Positions 40,656-56,246 of a stretch of DNA of 64,000 nucleotides are shown here, piece after piece. The position numbers and the translations under genes are program-made. This stretch comes from Methylobacterium hispanicum. GTDB taxonomy: Bacteria > Pseudomonadota > Alphaproteobacteria > Rhizobiales > Beijerinckiaceae. The stretch is from positions 1-64,000 of the forward strand of contig NZ_BPQO01000010.1 in assembly GCF_022179285.1 (NCBI RefSeq). The letters are read 5' to 3'. The notes under the pieces were generated by a model that ran no database searches, was not told the origin of the DNA, and worked only from the letters and a program-made list of their open reading frames with translations. Within the stretch, counting starts at the first letter, position 1. Every line of letters begins with the position of its first letter.

Positions 40656-41857
40656 GGCGAGACCCAGCGGAACAGGTGGGCGAGGTCCTTCAGGAAGATC
40701 CGCACATGCGCGACCGGCCGCTTCCGGACCAGCTCCTTGTTCATGTAGGCGTCCCAGGTGAGCTGCTGCACGTCCGGATCGCGGCAGATCGAGACGAAGC
40801 GCTCCCGCAGGGGGTCGTTGCGGTACCAGACCGCCTGCATCAGCCGCAGGATCCAGAAGACGCGCCCGTGCAGGCGCATGAAGCGGGCGCGCGCGGTTCT
40901 CAGCGCCCGCACGTCGCCGGTCGCCAGGAAGGCCTGCGCGGCCTCCGCCGCGAGCCGGCCGCCGAGCATGGCGTAGTAGATGCCCTCGCCGGAGGCCGGG
41001 GCGACGATGCCGGCCGCGTCCCCGGTCAGCAGGACGTCGCGGCCGTTGTCCCAGCGCCGCAGGGGCTTGAGCGGCAGGGGCGCGCCCTCGCGGCGCACGG
41101 TGGCGCCCCGATCCAGGCCGGATTCGGCGAGCAGGGTGCGCACCGCGCCGCGGAGCGAGAAACCCTTGCGGGCGCTGCCCGTGCCGACGCTGATCGTGTC
41201 GCCGTGCGGGAAGATCCAGGCGTAGAAATCCGGCGAGAGCCGGCCCTGGTAGTAGACGTCGCAGCGCGTCGGCTCGGTGTCGCCACCCTCCACCCGGCGC
41301 ACGATCTCGTGGTAGGCGAAGACCTGCCGCATCGCGGCGTGGCCCGGCACCTCGGCCCGGCCGACCGGGGAACTCGCCCCGTCGGCACCCACCACGAGGC
41401 GGGCCCGCACCGCGGTCTCGGCTCCCGCGCAATCGCGAAAATGCACCGTGGCGAGGCCCGGCGCCTCGCGGGTGATGCGGGTGAACACGCCGTCGCGGCG
41501 CTCCGCCCCCGCGGCCCGGGCGCGCTCCCGGAGCCAGGGGTCGAAATGCTCGCGGTCGACCATGCCGACGAAGCCCTCGCCGACCGGCATGTCGACCGCC
41601 TTCCCCGAGGGCGCCACCATCCGGGCCGAGCGGATGCGGGCCACGAGGAGGTGATCGGGAATCGCGAAGTCGCGGATCAGCCGGGGCGGGATCGCGCCGC
41701 CGCAGGGCTTGATCCGGCCGGCCCGGTCGAGGAGCAGCACGCGCCGGCCCGCGCGCGCCAGATCGGTCGCGGCGGTCGCGCCCGCCGGCCCACCGCCCAC
41801 CACCACCACGTCGAAGGTCCCGGGGTCGGCGTGCGGGGCGGGGACGGGCGCGGGCAT
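40652..41857 (-). CDS. bchP: Geranylgeranyl (bacterio)chlorophyll reductase
   Basis: A 401-residue flavoprotein. FAD site VVVVGGGPAGATAATDLARA, then IKPCGGAIPPRL, VVGADGASSPVGR and LLTGDAAGIVAPASGEGIYY. It reduces three double bonds of geranylgeranyl on bacteriochlorophyll to phytyl. The start at ATG 41857 is two bases after the transporter gene stop. It belongs to the operon bchG-transporter-bchP-tspO. Confidence 0.96.
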   Translation of the reverse strand: MPAPVPAPHADPGTFDVVVVGGGPAGATAATDLARAGRRVLLLDRAGRIKPCGGAIPPRLIRDFAIPDHLLVARIRSARMVAPSGKAVDMPVGEGFVGMVDREHFDPWLRERARAAGAERRDGVFTRITREAPGLATVHFRDCAGAETAVRARLVVGADGASSPVGRAEVPGHAAMRQVFAYHEIVRRVEGGDTEPTRCDVYYQGRLSPDFYAWIFPHGDTISVGTGSARKGFSLRGAVRTLLAESGLDRGATVRREGAPLPLKPLRRWDNGRDVLLTGDAAGIVAPASGEGIYYAMLGGRLAAEAAQAFLATGDVRALRTARARFMRLHGRVFWILRLMQAVWYRNDPLRERFVSICRDPDVQQLTWDAYMNKELVRKRPVAHVRIFLKDLAHLFRWVSP

Positions 41858-41859
41858 GG

Positions 41860-43200
41860 CTATCTCGCTTCGAATCCGGTGCCGAGGGAGAGGCGGGCCG
41901 CGCCCGCCAGCGCGCTCTCGCGCGCCGGGGAGGCCGGGGCGGCGAGCCGCAGGGCGATCGCGGCCGAGATCCCGAACAGGACGGCCTCGGCGGTGAAGAC
42001 GGCGGCGTAGGCGCGCAGGGGCTCGGCGACGGCGAGCCGCAGGAGATCGACGCAGAGCGTGCCGAGGACGCCGCCCGCGCCGAAGGCCACGCCCTGCGCG
42101 GCGCCCCAGACGCCCATGCGGGTGCCGCGCTCGGCCGGGTCGCCCGTCCCTGCGAGCCCCATCATCGTGCCGATGGCCGCGACCGCGTAGACGCCGTTGG
42201 CCAAGCCCAGCGCGAAGACCGCGGCGCGCAGGGGGAAACCCGGCCCGGCCGAGGCCGCCGCGGCGATCGCCAGGAGCGCCAGCCCCGAGCCGAGGCAGCC
42301 CGCCACGGTCCAGAGCCGGAGCGAGCCGAAGACCGGTCCGCCGATCCCGGCGGTGACCGCGGCCACGCCGAGCATCCCGGCGAGCACGCCGCCGTGCTGG
42401 AGCCCGGAGAGCTTGGTGGTGGCCCCCGGCGTCATCGCGAAGGCGAGGCCGGCATAGGGTTCCAGGATCAGTTCCTGGGCGCTGTAGGCCAGCATCGAGA
42501 CGAAGATGAACAGCGTGAAGCGGCGCGCGTCCGGCTCGGCCAGCACCCGGGCGAGCACGGCGCCGAAGGGCGCCTTCTGGACGGCGGCGGCCGGCGCCGC
42601 GCCCCGCCCCTCGACGCCCGCGACCGCGAGGCAGGCGACCGCGAAGGCCAGGACCGAGACCGTGCCGGAGACCGCCATCAGCCGGGCGCCCGAGAACGGG
42701 TCGAGGAAGTGCCCGGCGAGGGGGGCGGTCACCGCGAAGCCCGCAATCATCATCACCCAGACGATCGTGGCAGCCGCCCCGCGCCGCCCCTCGGCGACGC
42801 CGCCCGACAGGAGCACGAGGAGCGAGGTGCCGGCGGCCCCCGCCCCCATGCCGACCGTGAGGAAGGCGAGGACGGCGAGCGCGAGCCCCGCCGCGAGGTG
42901 GTGCGCGGCGAGCGCGGTGGCGCAGGCGGTGCCGAAGCCGCCCAGACACAAAGCGGCCATGCCGCCGACGATCCAGGGCGTGCGCCGCCCGTGCCGGTCG
43001 GAGCCGTAGCCCCAGCGCGGGCGCAAGGTCTGCACCGCGTAGTGCAGGCCCAGCAGCCCCCCCGGCACCAGGGCGGGCAGCGCCAGCTCCACCACCATCA
43101 CCCGGTTGATCGTCGAGGTGATCAGCACCACGACGGCGCCGAGCGCGGTCTGGACGAGGCCGAGGCGGGCGATCTGGGCCCAGCTGAACCCGGAGGCCAT
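41860..43200 (-). CDS. BCD family (PucC-like) MFS transporter
   Basis: A 446-residue, 12-helix protein of the bacteriochlorophyll delivery family. SWAQIARLGLVQTALGAVVV, STINRVMVVELALPALVPGG and RPRWGYGSDRHGRRTPWIVG are diagnostic, and AYSAQELILEPYAGLAFAMT is the conserved mid-protein motif. It sits between bchG and bchP, the place of the R. capsulatus orf428/bch2 gene, and probably moves pigment or pigment precursor for complex assembly. Its ATG overlaps the bchG stop by one base. Confidence 0.92.
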   Translation of the reverse strand: MASGFSWAQIARLGLVQTALGAVVVLITSTINRVMVVELALPALVPGGLLGLHYAVQTLRPRWGYGSDRHGRRTPWIVGGMAALCLGGFGTACATALAAHHLAAGLALAVLAFLTVGMGAGAAGTSLLVLLSGGVAEGRRGAAATIVWVMMIAGFAVTAPLAGHFLDPFSGARLMAVSGTVSVLAFAVACLAVAGVEGRGAAPAAAVQKAPFGAVLARVLAEPDARRFTLFIFVSMLAYSAQELILEPYAGLAFAMTPGATTKLSGLQHGGVLAGMLGVAAVTAGIGGPVFGSLRLWTVAGCLGSGLALLAIAAAASAGPGFPLRAAVFALGLANGVYAVAAIGTMMGLAGTGDPAERGTRMGVWGAAQGVAFGAGGVLGTLCVDLLRLAVAEPLRAYAAVFTAEAVLFGISAAIALRLAAPASPARESALAGAARLSLGTGFEAR

Positions 43201-44084
43201 CACGCGGCCCCCTGCAGGAGGGGGCGCAGCGCGAGCGCCGCGGCCAGCATGCCGAGCACGTAGAGGGTGGTGCCGGTGCCGTTGTACCACGCGGCCCGCC
43301 CGCGCGGATCGGCGAGGAAGCGTGCCATCAGGGCGGCCTGGCCCGCCAGCAGGGCCGCCACCAGGGCGGCGTGCCAGGGCCGGTCCCAGGCGGCCAGCAG
43401 CGCGATCACCGCCCCTTGCGGCAGCGCCATCACCCAGCAGGCGAGGCGGGCGGCACGCGCCGGCCCGAGTTGCACGGGCAGCGAGGCGATGCCGGTGCGC
43501 CGGTCGCCCTCGACCGACTTGAAGTCGTTGAGCGTCATGATGCCGTGGGCGCCCACCGAGTAGAGGAGCGCCAGCGCCAGCACGCGCCGGTCGGGCAGCG
43601 CAGCGGCCATCACGGCGGCGCCGGTGAACCAGGGCAGGCCCTCGTAGCAGAGCGCCACGGCGGCGTTGCCCCACCAGCCGTTGCGCTTCAGCCGCACGGG
43701 GGGCGCCGAGTAGATCCAGGCCAGGATCAGCCCGAACACGGCCGCCGCCAGGATCCAGGGGCCGAGCGCGGCCGCGACCGCCAGCGAGAGCGCCGTCCAG
43801 GCGGCGGCGAGCCCGAGGCCCCAGCGGCCCGGGATGCGCCCCGAGGGGATCGGCCGGCCGGGCTCGTTGATGGCGTCGACCTCGCGGTCGAACCAGTCGT
43901 TGGCGGCCTGGCTGGTGGCGCAGACGAGGGGCCCTGCGAGCAGCACGCCCGCGGCGATCACCGGCCACTGCCCGGAGGCGGGGATGCCCGACGAGACCAC
44001 GCCGCAGGCGAACGCCCACATCGGGGCGAACCACGTGAGCGGCTTGAGAAGCTCGACGACTGCGCTCGGGGCTGGCGTGGCCAT
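43200..44084 (-). CDS. bchG: Bacteriochlorophyll synthase (UbiA prenyltransferase)
   Basis: A 294-residue, multi-helix UbiA enzyme. First Asp-rich motif NDWFDREVDAINEPGRPIPS, second motif SVGAHGIMTLNDFKSVEGDR, and WIYSAPPVRLKRNGWWGN. It attaches geranylgeranyl or phytyl to bacteriochlorophyllide a. Its promoter and PpsR site are recognisable upstream. The predicted -10 element is so close to ATG 44084 that the transcript may lack a leader, and no Shine-Dalgarno sequence is visible. Confidence 0.96.
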   Translation of the reverse strand: MATPAPSAVVELLKPLTWFAPMWAFACGVVSSGIPASGQWPVIAAGVLLAGPLVCATSQAANDWFDREVDAINEPGRPIPSGRIPGRWGLGLAAAWTALSLAVAAALGPWILAAAVFGLILAWIYSAPPVRLKRNGWWGNAAVALCYEGLPWFTGAAVMAAALPDRRVLALALLYSVGAHGIMTLNDFKSVEGDRRTGIASLPVQLGPARAARLACWVMALPQGAVIALLAAWDRPWHAALVAALLAGQAALMARFLADPRGRAAWYNGTGTTLYVLGMLAAALALRPLLQGAA

Positions 44085-44091
44085 GGGAGGA

Positions 44092-44132
44092 GGCTAGGTT
44101 CGGGGGCGCGGATGTGTCAAGTCAAATTTACA
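44092..44132 (-). promoter_or_regulatory. bchG promoter overlapped by a PpsR site
   Basis: On the minus strand: TGT-N12-ACA (TGTAAATTTGACTTGACA, 44115-44132), the consensus PpsR/CrtJ operator. The last six bases are TTGACA, a -35 element, followed by 17 bases and CTAGCC (44092-44097) as -10. A bound repressor would cover the -35 box. Transcription would begin within a few bases of the bchG start codon. Confidence 0.7.
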
Positions 44133-44344
44133 CCTCGGGGCGAGTACGCGCCGCGGCTCGTCGTGCTGCACCGCACGAATACTTCAGGATTAGAGCGGCC
44201 GCCGGAGGATGTATTCCGTATTCAGGGCGCTGCGGGGGCCGAGGCGGGCGACCGGTCCGCAAGACCCTCCTGTCCCCCTGTGCGGGGCAGGGAAGGTGCG
44301 ATCAGGGAGATTCAAGCCGCCCCGAAGCCGCCCCGAAGCCGCTC

Positions 44345-45775
44345 CTAAGCCTCGTCCGGCCCGTCGAGATCGCCGATGCCGTAGCGGCGCATCTTGGCGT
44401 AGAGACCCTGGCGGCTGAGGCCGAGCATCTCGGCGGCCGAGGCGCGGTTGTCGCGGGTGATGCGGAGCGCCGCCTCGATGCAGAGCTTCTCGATCAGGTC
44501 GGTGGTCTCGCGCACCAGGGTCTTCATCGAGACGCGGCCGACGAGCTCGGTCATCTGCTCGACGGAGCGGGGCAGGGTGGTGCCGGCGGGCGGCGCCGAC
44601 CGGCGCGGCCCCGACCGGAACGAGAAGCCGAGGCAGCCCTGGCCCGGCACCGCGACGGCGGCCACCTCGACATCCTCCACCGAGCCGTACTGGCCGCGCA
44701 GCACCGTGCTGAAGCGGCGCACCGAGCCGTGGTCGCGCAGGGTCGCGAAGAGCGCCTGCGCCTCGGTCTCGTCGTGGCCGAGCCAGGCGTCCAGGGGCTG
44801 GCCCCGGGCCTGCTCCTCGGTGGCGAGCTGGGAGAGTTCGAGGAAGGCGGTGTTGGCGGCGAGCACCCGCCGCCCGGCATCGGTGACGACGAAGCCCTCC
44901 GGCATGGCCCGCAGCACCTCGGCCGCGTGGGCGGCGAGCCCGTGGGCCGCCTCGCCGTCGGCCGGCAGGCTCAGGCGCACGAGCACGCTGGTGGCGCTCT
45001 CGCCGCGGAACAGCGAGGCCGAGACCGTGGCGGCCCCGCGCCCGTGGGCGAGCCGGGCCGAGACCTCGGGGGCCTCGCCGGAGACCCGCAGGGTGGCGAA
45101 CAGGGTCTCGACCGCCCGCGCGCTGCCGGCCTCGAACAGGTCGACCGCGTCGAGCCCGGCCAGGCGCTTCGGCGCGCGGCCGAACAGGCGCGCGGCGGCC
45201 GGGTTCGCCTCGGTGATCCGGCGCGTGCCCGCATCGACGACGAGCACCGGCTCGCCCGAGAGCTGGAACAGCAGTCGGTAGCGGGTCTCGGCGGCGCGCA
45301 GGCGGTCGTAGTCGCGCTCCAGCGCCTGCTGGGCGTCCGCCAGCCGGTGCTGCAGGGCCGACACCGCCCGCAGGTTGCGCCCGACCAGGATGACCGGGCC
45401 GCCCGCCTTCGGCCGCAGGGCGGCGTAGCGCACCGGCAGGTCCGGCCCCTCGGGGCTCGGATGGTTGACCTGCCGCCAGCGGGTCACCGCGTCGGCCCGG
45501 GCCTCGCGCAGCAGGGCCTCGACCTTCGGGCGGCTCTCGACCGTGACGGTGTCGCTGAAGGGCCGCCCGCGCCAGGCCGCCACGGTGCCGGGCCCCGGAT
45601 CCTCGCCCGCGGAGGCCGCCTCGCGGATCACCCCGTCCGCGTCCACCACCAGGGAGAGGTCGCTCCCCGCCGCGACGATCAACCCCGCCGCCTCGCCGTC
45701 GAGGAGGCCGGCCGGGAGCGACAGCGCCGTGGCGGGCGCGCGCGGGGCAGGGCGGGCAGGTGCGCTCACGGTCAC
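44345..45775 (-). CDS. ppsR: PpsR/CrtJ photosynthesis repressor
   Basis: A 476-residue regulator from GTG 45775, near the 464 of R. sphaeroides PpsR. N-terminal PAS (AAGSDLSLVVDADGVIREAA), Q-linker, PAS 1 (RYRLLFQLSGEPVLVVDAGT), PAS 2 (MPEGFVVTDAGRRVLAANTA), and a Fis-type helix-turn-helix, LIEKLCIEAALRITRDNRAS with AAEMLGLSRQGLYAKMRRYG. The HTH cysteine (EKLC) equals the redox-active C424 position; I see no counterpart of C251. ATG 45916 would overlap the upstream gene and add unrelated residues. It represses bch and puc promoters aerobically. Confidence 0.93.
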   Translation of the reverse strand: MTVSAPARPAPRAPATALSLPAGLLDGEAAGLIVAAGSDLSLVVDADGVIREAASAGEDPGPGTVAAWRGRPFSDTVTVESRPKVEALLREARADAVTRWRQVNHPSPEGPDLPVRYAALRPKAGGPVILVGRNLRAVSALQHRLADAQQALERDYDRLRAAETRYRLLFQLSGEPVLVVDAGTRRITEANPAAARLFGRAPKRLAGLDAVDLFEAGSARAVETLFATLRVSGEAPEVSARLAHGRGAATVSASLFRGESATSVLVRLSLPADGEAAHGLAAHAAEVLRAMPEGFVVTDAGRRVLAANTAFLELSQLATEEQARGQPLDAWLGHDETEAQALFATLRDHGSVRRFSTVLRGQYGSVEDVEVAAVAVPGQGCLGFSFRSGPRRSAPPAGTTLPRSVEQMTELVGRVSMKTLVRETTDLIEKLCIEAALRITRDNRASAAEMLGLSRQGLYAKMRRYGIGDLDGPDEA

Positions 45776-45818
45776 CACGTCTGATGGGCACCACGTCTGA
45801 GGGGCCGGATGGGTCCTT

Positions 45819-46694
45819 TCAACAGGCTCGCGCCCGCATTTCAAGCAAGGATTCAGCAAGGGCCGGCGCGGTCGCGGCCTCGCACAGCCCGGCATCGGCC
45901 CCGGCGGCGACGGCACATTCGGGGTGGCGCGCCACGTAGGCGCCCCCGACCAGGACCCTCAACTCGCGGTTGCAGGAGGCGGCCCGCAGGGTGGCGACCG
46001 CCGGCGCCAGCGCCGGCGCGTTCACGTCGCAGGCCAGCGTCAGGCCGACGACGTCGTGGAAATCGCGCGCCAGCACCGCCGCGCCCCGGTCCGCCTCCGC
46101 CGTATCGACCGTCCAGCCGGCCTCGCGGAAGGCGCTCGCCACGAGCGCGAGGCCGAAGACGTGCGTCTCACCGGGACAGGGCAGGAGCAGCACGCTGCGC
46201 CCCCGCGCCGGCGGCTCGGTCTCGAGGCGGGCGCAGAGCGTCCGGGCGACGGCCTGGAGCCGCCCGAGCCCGACCGTGACCGCCAGGAAGTCGCAGGCAT
46301 CCTCCTCCCAGAGCGCGCCGAGATGGCGCGCGGCCGGGGCGAGCAGGTCGCCGAGCAGGCTCTCCAGGGGCAGCCCGCGGGCGAGCAGCGCGTCCACGGC
46401 GGGCCGGGGGTCGTCGCCCTCCGCCCGCGGCGGAGCGAGCAGCAGGTCGGCGAAGCGGGCCACCTCGTCCTGGCTCGGACGCCGCGCCGCCCGCGGGGGC
46501 GGGGGCTCGGCGTGGACCAGCATCAGGCGGGGCAGGATCTCGCCCTCGATGAGGCGGGCGAGCGCGCCCGGGCGGTCGAAGCGCGCGCGGTGTTCGGAGA
46601 ACCCGGCATCGTCCGGCGCGGCGTCCTCCAGCAGGGCGCAGCCGAACGGGTCGCCGAGGGCTTGATGCCGGCGGAAACACCGTGCCTCGCTCAT
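45819..46694 (-). CDS. aerR: AerR/PpaA-type cobalamin-binding antirepressor
   Basis: A 291-residue protein. Helical N-terminal half (ARLIEGEILPRLMLVHAEPP) and a C-terminal B12-binding domain: VLLLPCPGETHVFGLALVAS, DVVGLTLACDVNAPALAP and LRVLVGGAYVARHPECAVAA. AerR/PpaA binds adenosyl-cobalamin in light-dependent fashion and modulates CrtJ/PpsR. ATG 46694 has GGGAGG six bases upstream; ATG 46781 would add 29 low-complexity residues. It lies 43 bases upstream of ppsR in the same direction, the usual pairing. Confidence 0.9.
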   Translation of the reverse strand: MSEARCFRRHQALGDPFGCALLEDAAPDDAGFSEHRARFDRPGALARLIEGEILPRLMLVHAEPPPPRAARRPSQDEVARFADLLLAPPRAEGDDPRPAVDALLARGLPLESLLGDLLAPAARHLGALWEEDACDFLAVTVGLGRLQAVARTLCARLETEPPARGRSVLLLPCPGETHVFGLALVASAFREAGWTVDTAEADRGAAVLARDFHDVVGLTLACDVNAPALAPAVATLRAASCNRELRVLVGGAYVARHPECAVAAGADAGLCEAATAPALAESLLEMRARAC

Positions 46695-48867
<2,173 letters not shown>

Positions 48868-50584
48868 ATGCAGCTCACGCTCTGGACCTACGAGGGACCG
48901 CCCCATATCGGCGCGATGCGGGTCGCCACCGCGATGCGCGGCCTGCACTACGTGCTGCACGCGCCCCAGGGCGACACCTACGCCGACCTCCTGTTCACGA
49001 TGATCGAGCGGCGCGACGCCCGCCCGCCCGTGACCTACACCACCTTCCGGGCCGAGGATCTCGGGCGCGACACCGCCGCCCTGTTCAAGCAGTCGGTCTC
49101 GGACGCCTACGCGCGCTTCCGGCCGGAGGCGATCATCGTCGGCGCCTCCTGCACGGCGGAGCTGATCCAGGACGATCCGGGCGGGCTCGCCCGGGCGCTC
49201 GGCCTGCCGGTGCCGGTGATCGGCCTGGAACTGCCCGCCTACCAGAAGAAGGAGAACTGGGGCGCCTCCGAGACCCTCTACCGCCTGGTGCGGGCGCTCG
49301 CGGGGGCGCGGCGCGAGGCACCCGCGGATCGGCGCCTCTGCAACATCCTGGGCCCGACCGCGCTGGGCTTCCGCCACCGCGACGACCTCGTCGAGGTGCG
49401 CCGCCTTCTCGACACGCTGGGCATCGGTGTGAACGTGGTGGCGCCGCTGGGCGCGAGCCCCAGCGACCTCGGGCGCTTGGGCGACGCCGCCTTCAACGTG
49501 GTGCTCTACCCCGAGATCGGGCGGGCGGCGGCGCAGTACCTGGAGAAGGCGCTGGGCCAGCCCTTCTGCGAGATCCCGCCGATCGGCGTCGGCGCCACCC
49601 GGGACTTCATCGCGGCGGTGGCCGCGCTGGCGGATGTCGATCCGGCCCCGGCGCTCGACGCGCCGGAGTCCCGGTCGCCCTGGTACGCCCGCTCGGTCGA
49701 TTCGACCTACCTCACCGACAAGCGCGTCTTCGTCTTCGGCGACGCCGCCCACGCGGTGGCGCTCGCCCGCGTCGCCGCCCGGGAGATCGGCTTCCGGGTC
49801 GTCGGGCTCGGCACCTACGAGCGCGGGTTCTCCCGCGAGGTGCGGGCCGCGGCCGCCCTCCACGGCATCGAGGCGCTCGTCGCCGACGACTACCTCGACG
49901 TCGAGGCGGCGATCCAGGCGGCGGCGCCCGACCTCGTGCTCGGCACCCAGATGGAGCGCCACGTCGCCAAGCGGCTGGGCATCCCCTGCGCGGTGATCTC
50001 GGCGCCCGCCCACGTGCAGGACTACCCGGCCCGGCACGCGCCGCTGATGGGCTTCGAGGGCGCCAACGTCCTGTTCGACACCCTGGTCCACCCGCTGATG
50101 ATGGGGCTGGAGGAGCACCTGCTCGGGCTGTTCCGCGAGGACCGCGAGTTCCACGCCGACGCGGCGGCGTCGCATCTGGGCGCCGGGCACGCCGTCCGAC
50201 ACCAGGAAGAGTCGCGGGTCCCCTCTCCCGTGCGGGAGAGGTCTGCTTTCGCAGAAAGCCGGGTGAGGGACCCGGAGCCATCCGGAGAGATCTCGGTGGT
50301 TCCGCGGCAGCCGTGCGCCTCGTCCGTAGAGTTCTCATCCCTCACCCCAACCCTCTCCCGCACGGGAGAGGGGGCGCGTTCCGGTTCGGCCCCTCAGGCG
50401 GAGACCGTCCTCGCCTCCCCCGCAGAGGGGGGAGGAAGCGCAACGCGCGTGTCCTCCTGGGCTCCCGACGCCGAGCGCGAACTGAAAAAGATCCCCTTCT
50501 TCGTCCGCGGCCGGGCGCGGACCAACACGGAAACCTTCGCCCGGGAGCGGGCGATCCCGCTCATCACCGTCGAGACCCTGTACG

Positions 50585-50610
<26 letters not shown>
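48868..50610 (+). CDS. bchB: Dark-operative protochlorophyllide reductase subunit B, with in-frame repeat insertion
   Basis: A 580-residue subunit. The N-terminus [20 protein letters not shown] leads to Asp36 ([12 protein letters not shown]), the unusual aspartate ligand of the NB cluster, and Cys in [12 protein letters not shown]. The C-terminal domain is [20 protein letters not shown], ending [15 protein letters not shown]. Between [12 protein letters not shown] (about 440) and [11 protein letters not shown] (about 527) lie some 80 residues encoded by repeat E1 and a family D palindrome; typical BchB proteins have a shorter, variable linker here. The two conserved domains are intact. The last 26 bases overlap bchH. 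Confidence 0.95.
50219..50373. mobile_element. MITE-like element, family E, copy 1, inside bchB
   Basis: About 155 bp bounded by imperfect inverted repeats: CCCCTCTCCCGTGCGGGAGA at the left and CCCTCTCCCGCACGGGAGAG near the right, each palindromic, next to GGGTGAGGG and CCCTCACCCC. It matches 56017-56158 almost throughout, and identity extends to about 50387. It encodes [20 protein letters not shown] and later [20 protein letters not shown] in the bchB frame. Confidence 0.88.
50414..50436. repeat. Family D palindrome inside bchB
   Basis: CGCCTCCCCCGCAGAGGGGG followed by GAG, the same palindrome as the ends of the element in the glycosyltransferase gene. It lies 40 bases after element E1 in the same linker of BchB and is read as [11 protein letters not shown]. 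So two different repeat families have entered one linker. Confidence 0.7.
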
Positions 50611-55220
<4,610 letters not shown>

Positions 55221-55221
<1 letters not shown>

Positions 55222-56246
55222 TGGGCGGCCCCACCACCTACGACGCCCGCCGGGGCGAGCTGACCACCTATTTCGACCGCACCGCGGCCGACGCCTGGGC
55301 CCGGCTGACCTCGGACGCGCCGGTGAGCCGGATCCGCGCCACGGTGCGGGCCGGCCGCGACGCCATGCGGGCGAACCTGCTGGCCTGGCTGCCGGAGGAT
55401 CTCACCGGCGCGCGGCTGCTCGATGCCGGCTGCGGCACCGGCGCGCTCGCGGTCGAGGCCGCGCGCCGCGGCGCCGCGGTGGTGGCAATCGACGTCTCGC
55501 CGACGCTGGTCGGCCTCGCCCGCGAGCGCCTGCCGGAGATCGCCGGGCCCGGACGCGTCGAGTTCCGGGTCGGCGACATGCTCGATCCCGCGCTCGGGCG
55601 CTTCGACCACGTCGTGGCGATGGATTCGCTGATCCACTACCGCGCCGCCGACATCGTGCGGGCGCTGGCCGCGCTGGCACCGCGCACCGCGGGCTCGCTG
55701 CTCGTCACGGTGGCGCCCCGCACCGCGCTCCTCACGCTGATGCACGCGGCCGGCAAGCTGTTCCCGAAGGGCGACCGGGCGCCCGCCATCGTGCCGATCA
55801 CGGAAGCGGCGCTGCGGCGGCGCATCGCGGGCGAGCCGGCGCTGGCGGACTTCGCGGTGGCGCGCACGCGCCGGATCGACAGCGGCTTCTACCTCTCCAA
55901 CGCGATCGCCCTGACGCGCGCTCTCTCTTCCTTCTCTGCGGGGGCGCACGTCGAAGCCGGGCACTCGGGGCAGGGCGACGAGGACAGGGCAGCGACGCCG
56001 CAGAATGAGGCGCGGGTCCCCTCTCCCGTGCGGGAGAGGGACAGGGTGAGGGGCCCGGAGCCATCCGGAGAAGCCACTGCGGTTCCGCGGCGGCGCTGCG
56101 TCCCTTCCGTAGAGTTCTCGTCCCTCACCCCAACCCTCTCCCGCACGGGAGAGGGGGCGCGTTCCGGTTCACGCCCCACACCGGACGCCGGTTTGTCGTC
56201 CAATGAATTGTCGTCCCGGCCCCTCACGGAAGGGGAAGGGCGATGA
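55221..56246 (+). CDS. bchM: Magnesium-protoporphyrin O-methyltransferase, extended by a repeat
   Basis: The N-terminal 230 residues are a complete SAM methyltransferase: LTTYFDRTAADAWARLTSDA, ARLLDAGCGTGALAVEAARR (motif I), VVAIDVSPTLVGLARERLPE and FDHVVAMDSLIHYRAADIVR. It methylates the C13 propionate of Mg-protoporphyrin. BchM is normally about 230 residues; here the frame runs on for about 110 more, through repeat E2, to a stop that overlaps lhaA. The extension contains the same peptide as the BchB insertion. Confidence 0.93.
56017..56158. mobile_element. MITE-like element, family E, copy 2, at the 3' end of bchM
   Basis: About 142 bp with the same inverted ends and interior as the copy in bchB, 15 bp shorter after the left end (a difference divisible by three). 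Identity continues past the right end through GCGCGTTCCGGTTC. Read in the bchM frame as [19 protein letters not shown] and [20 protein letters not shown], identical in frame to the bchB copy. Confidence 0.88.
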
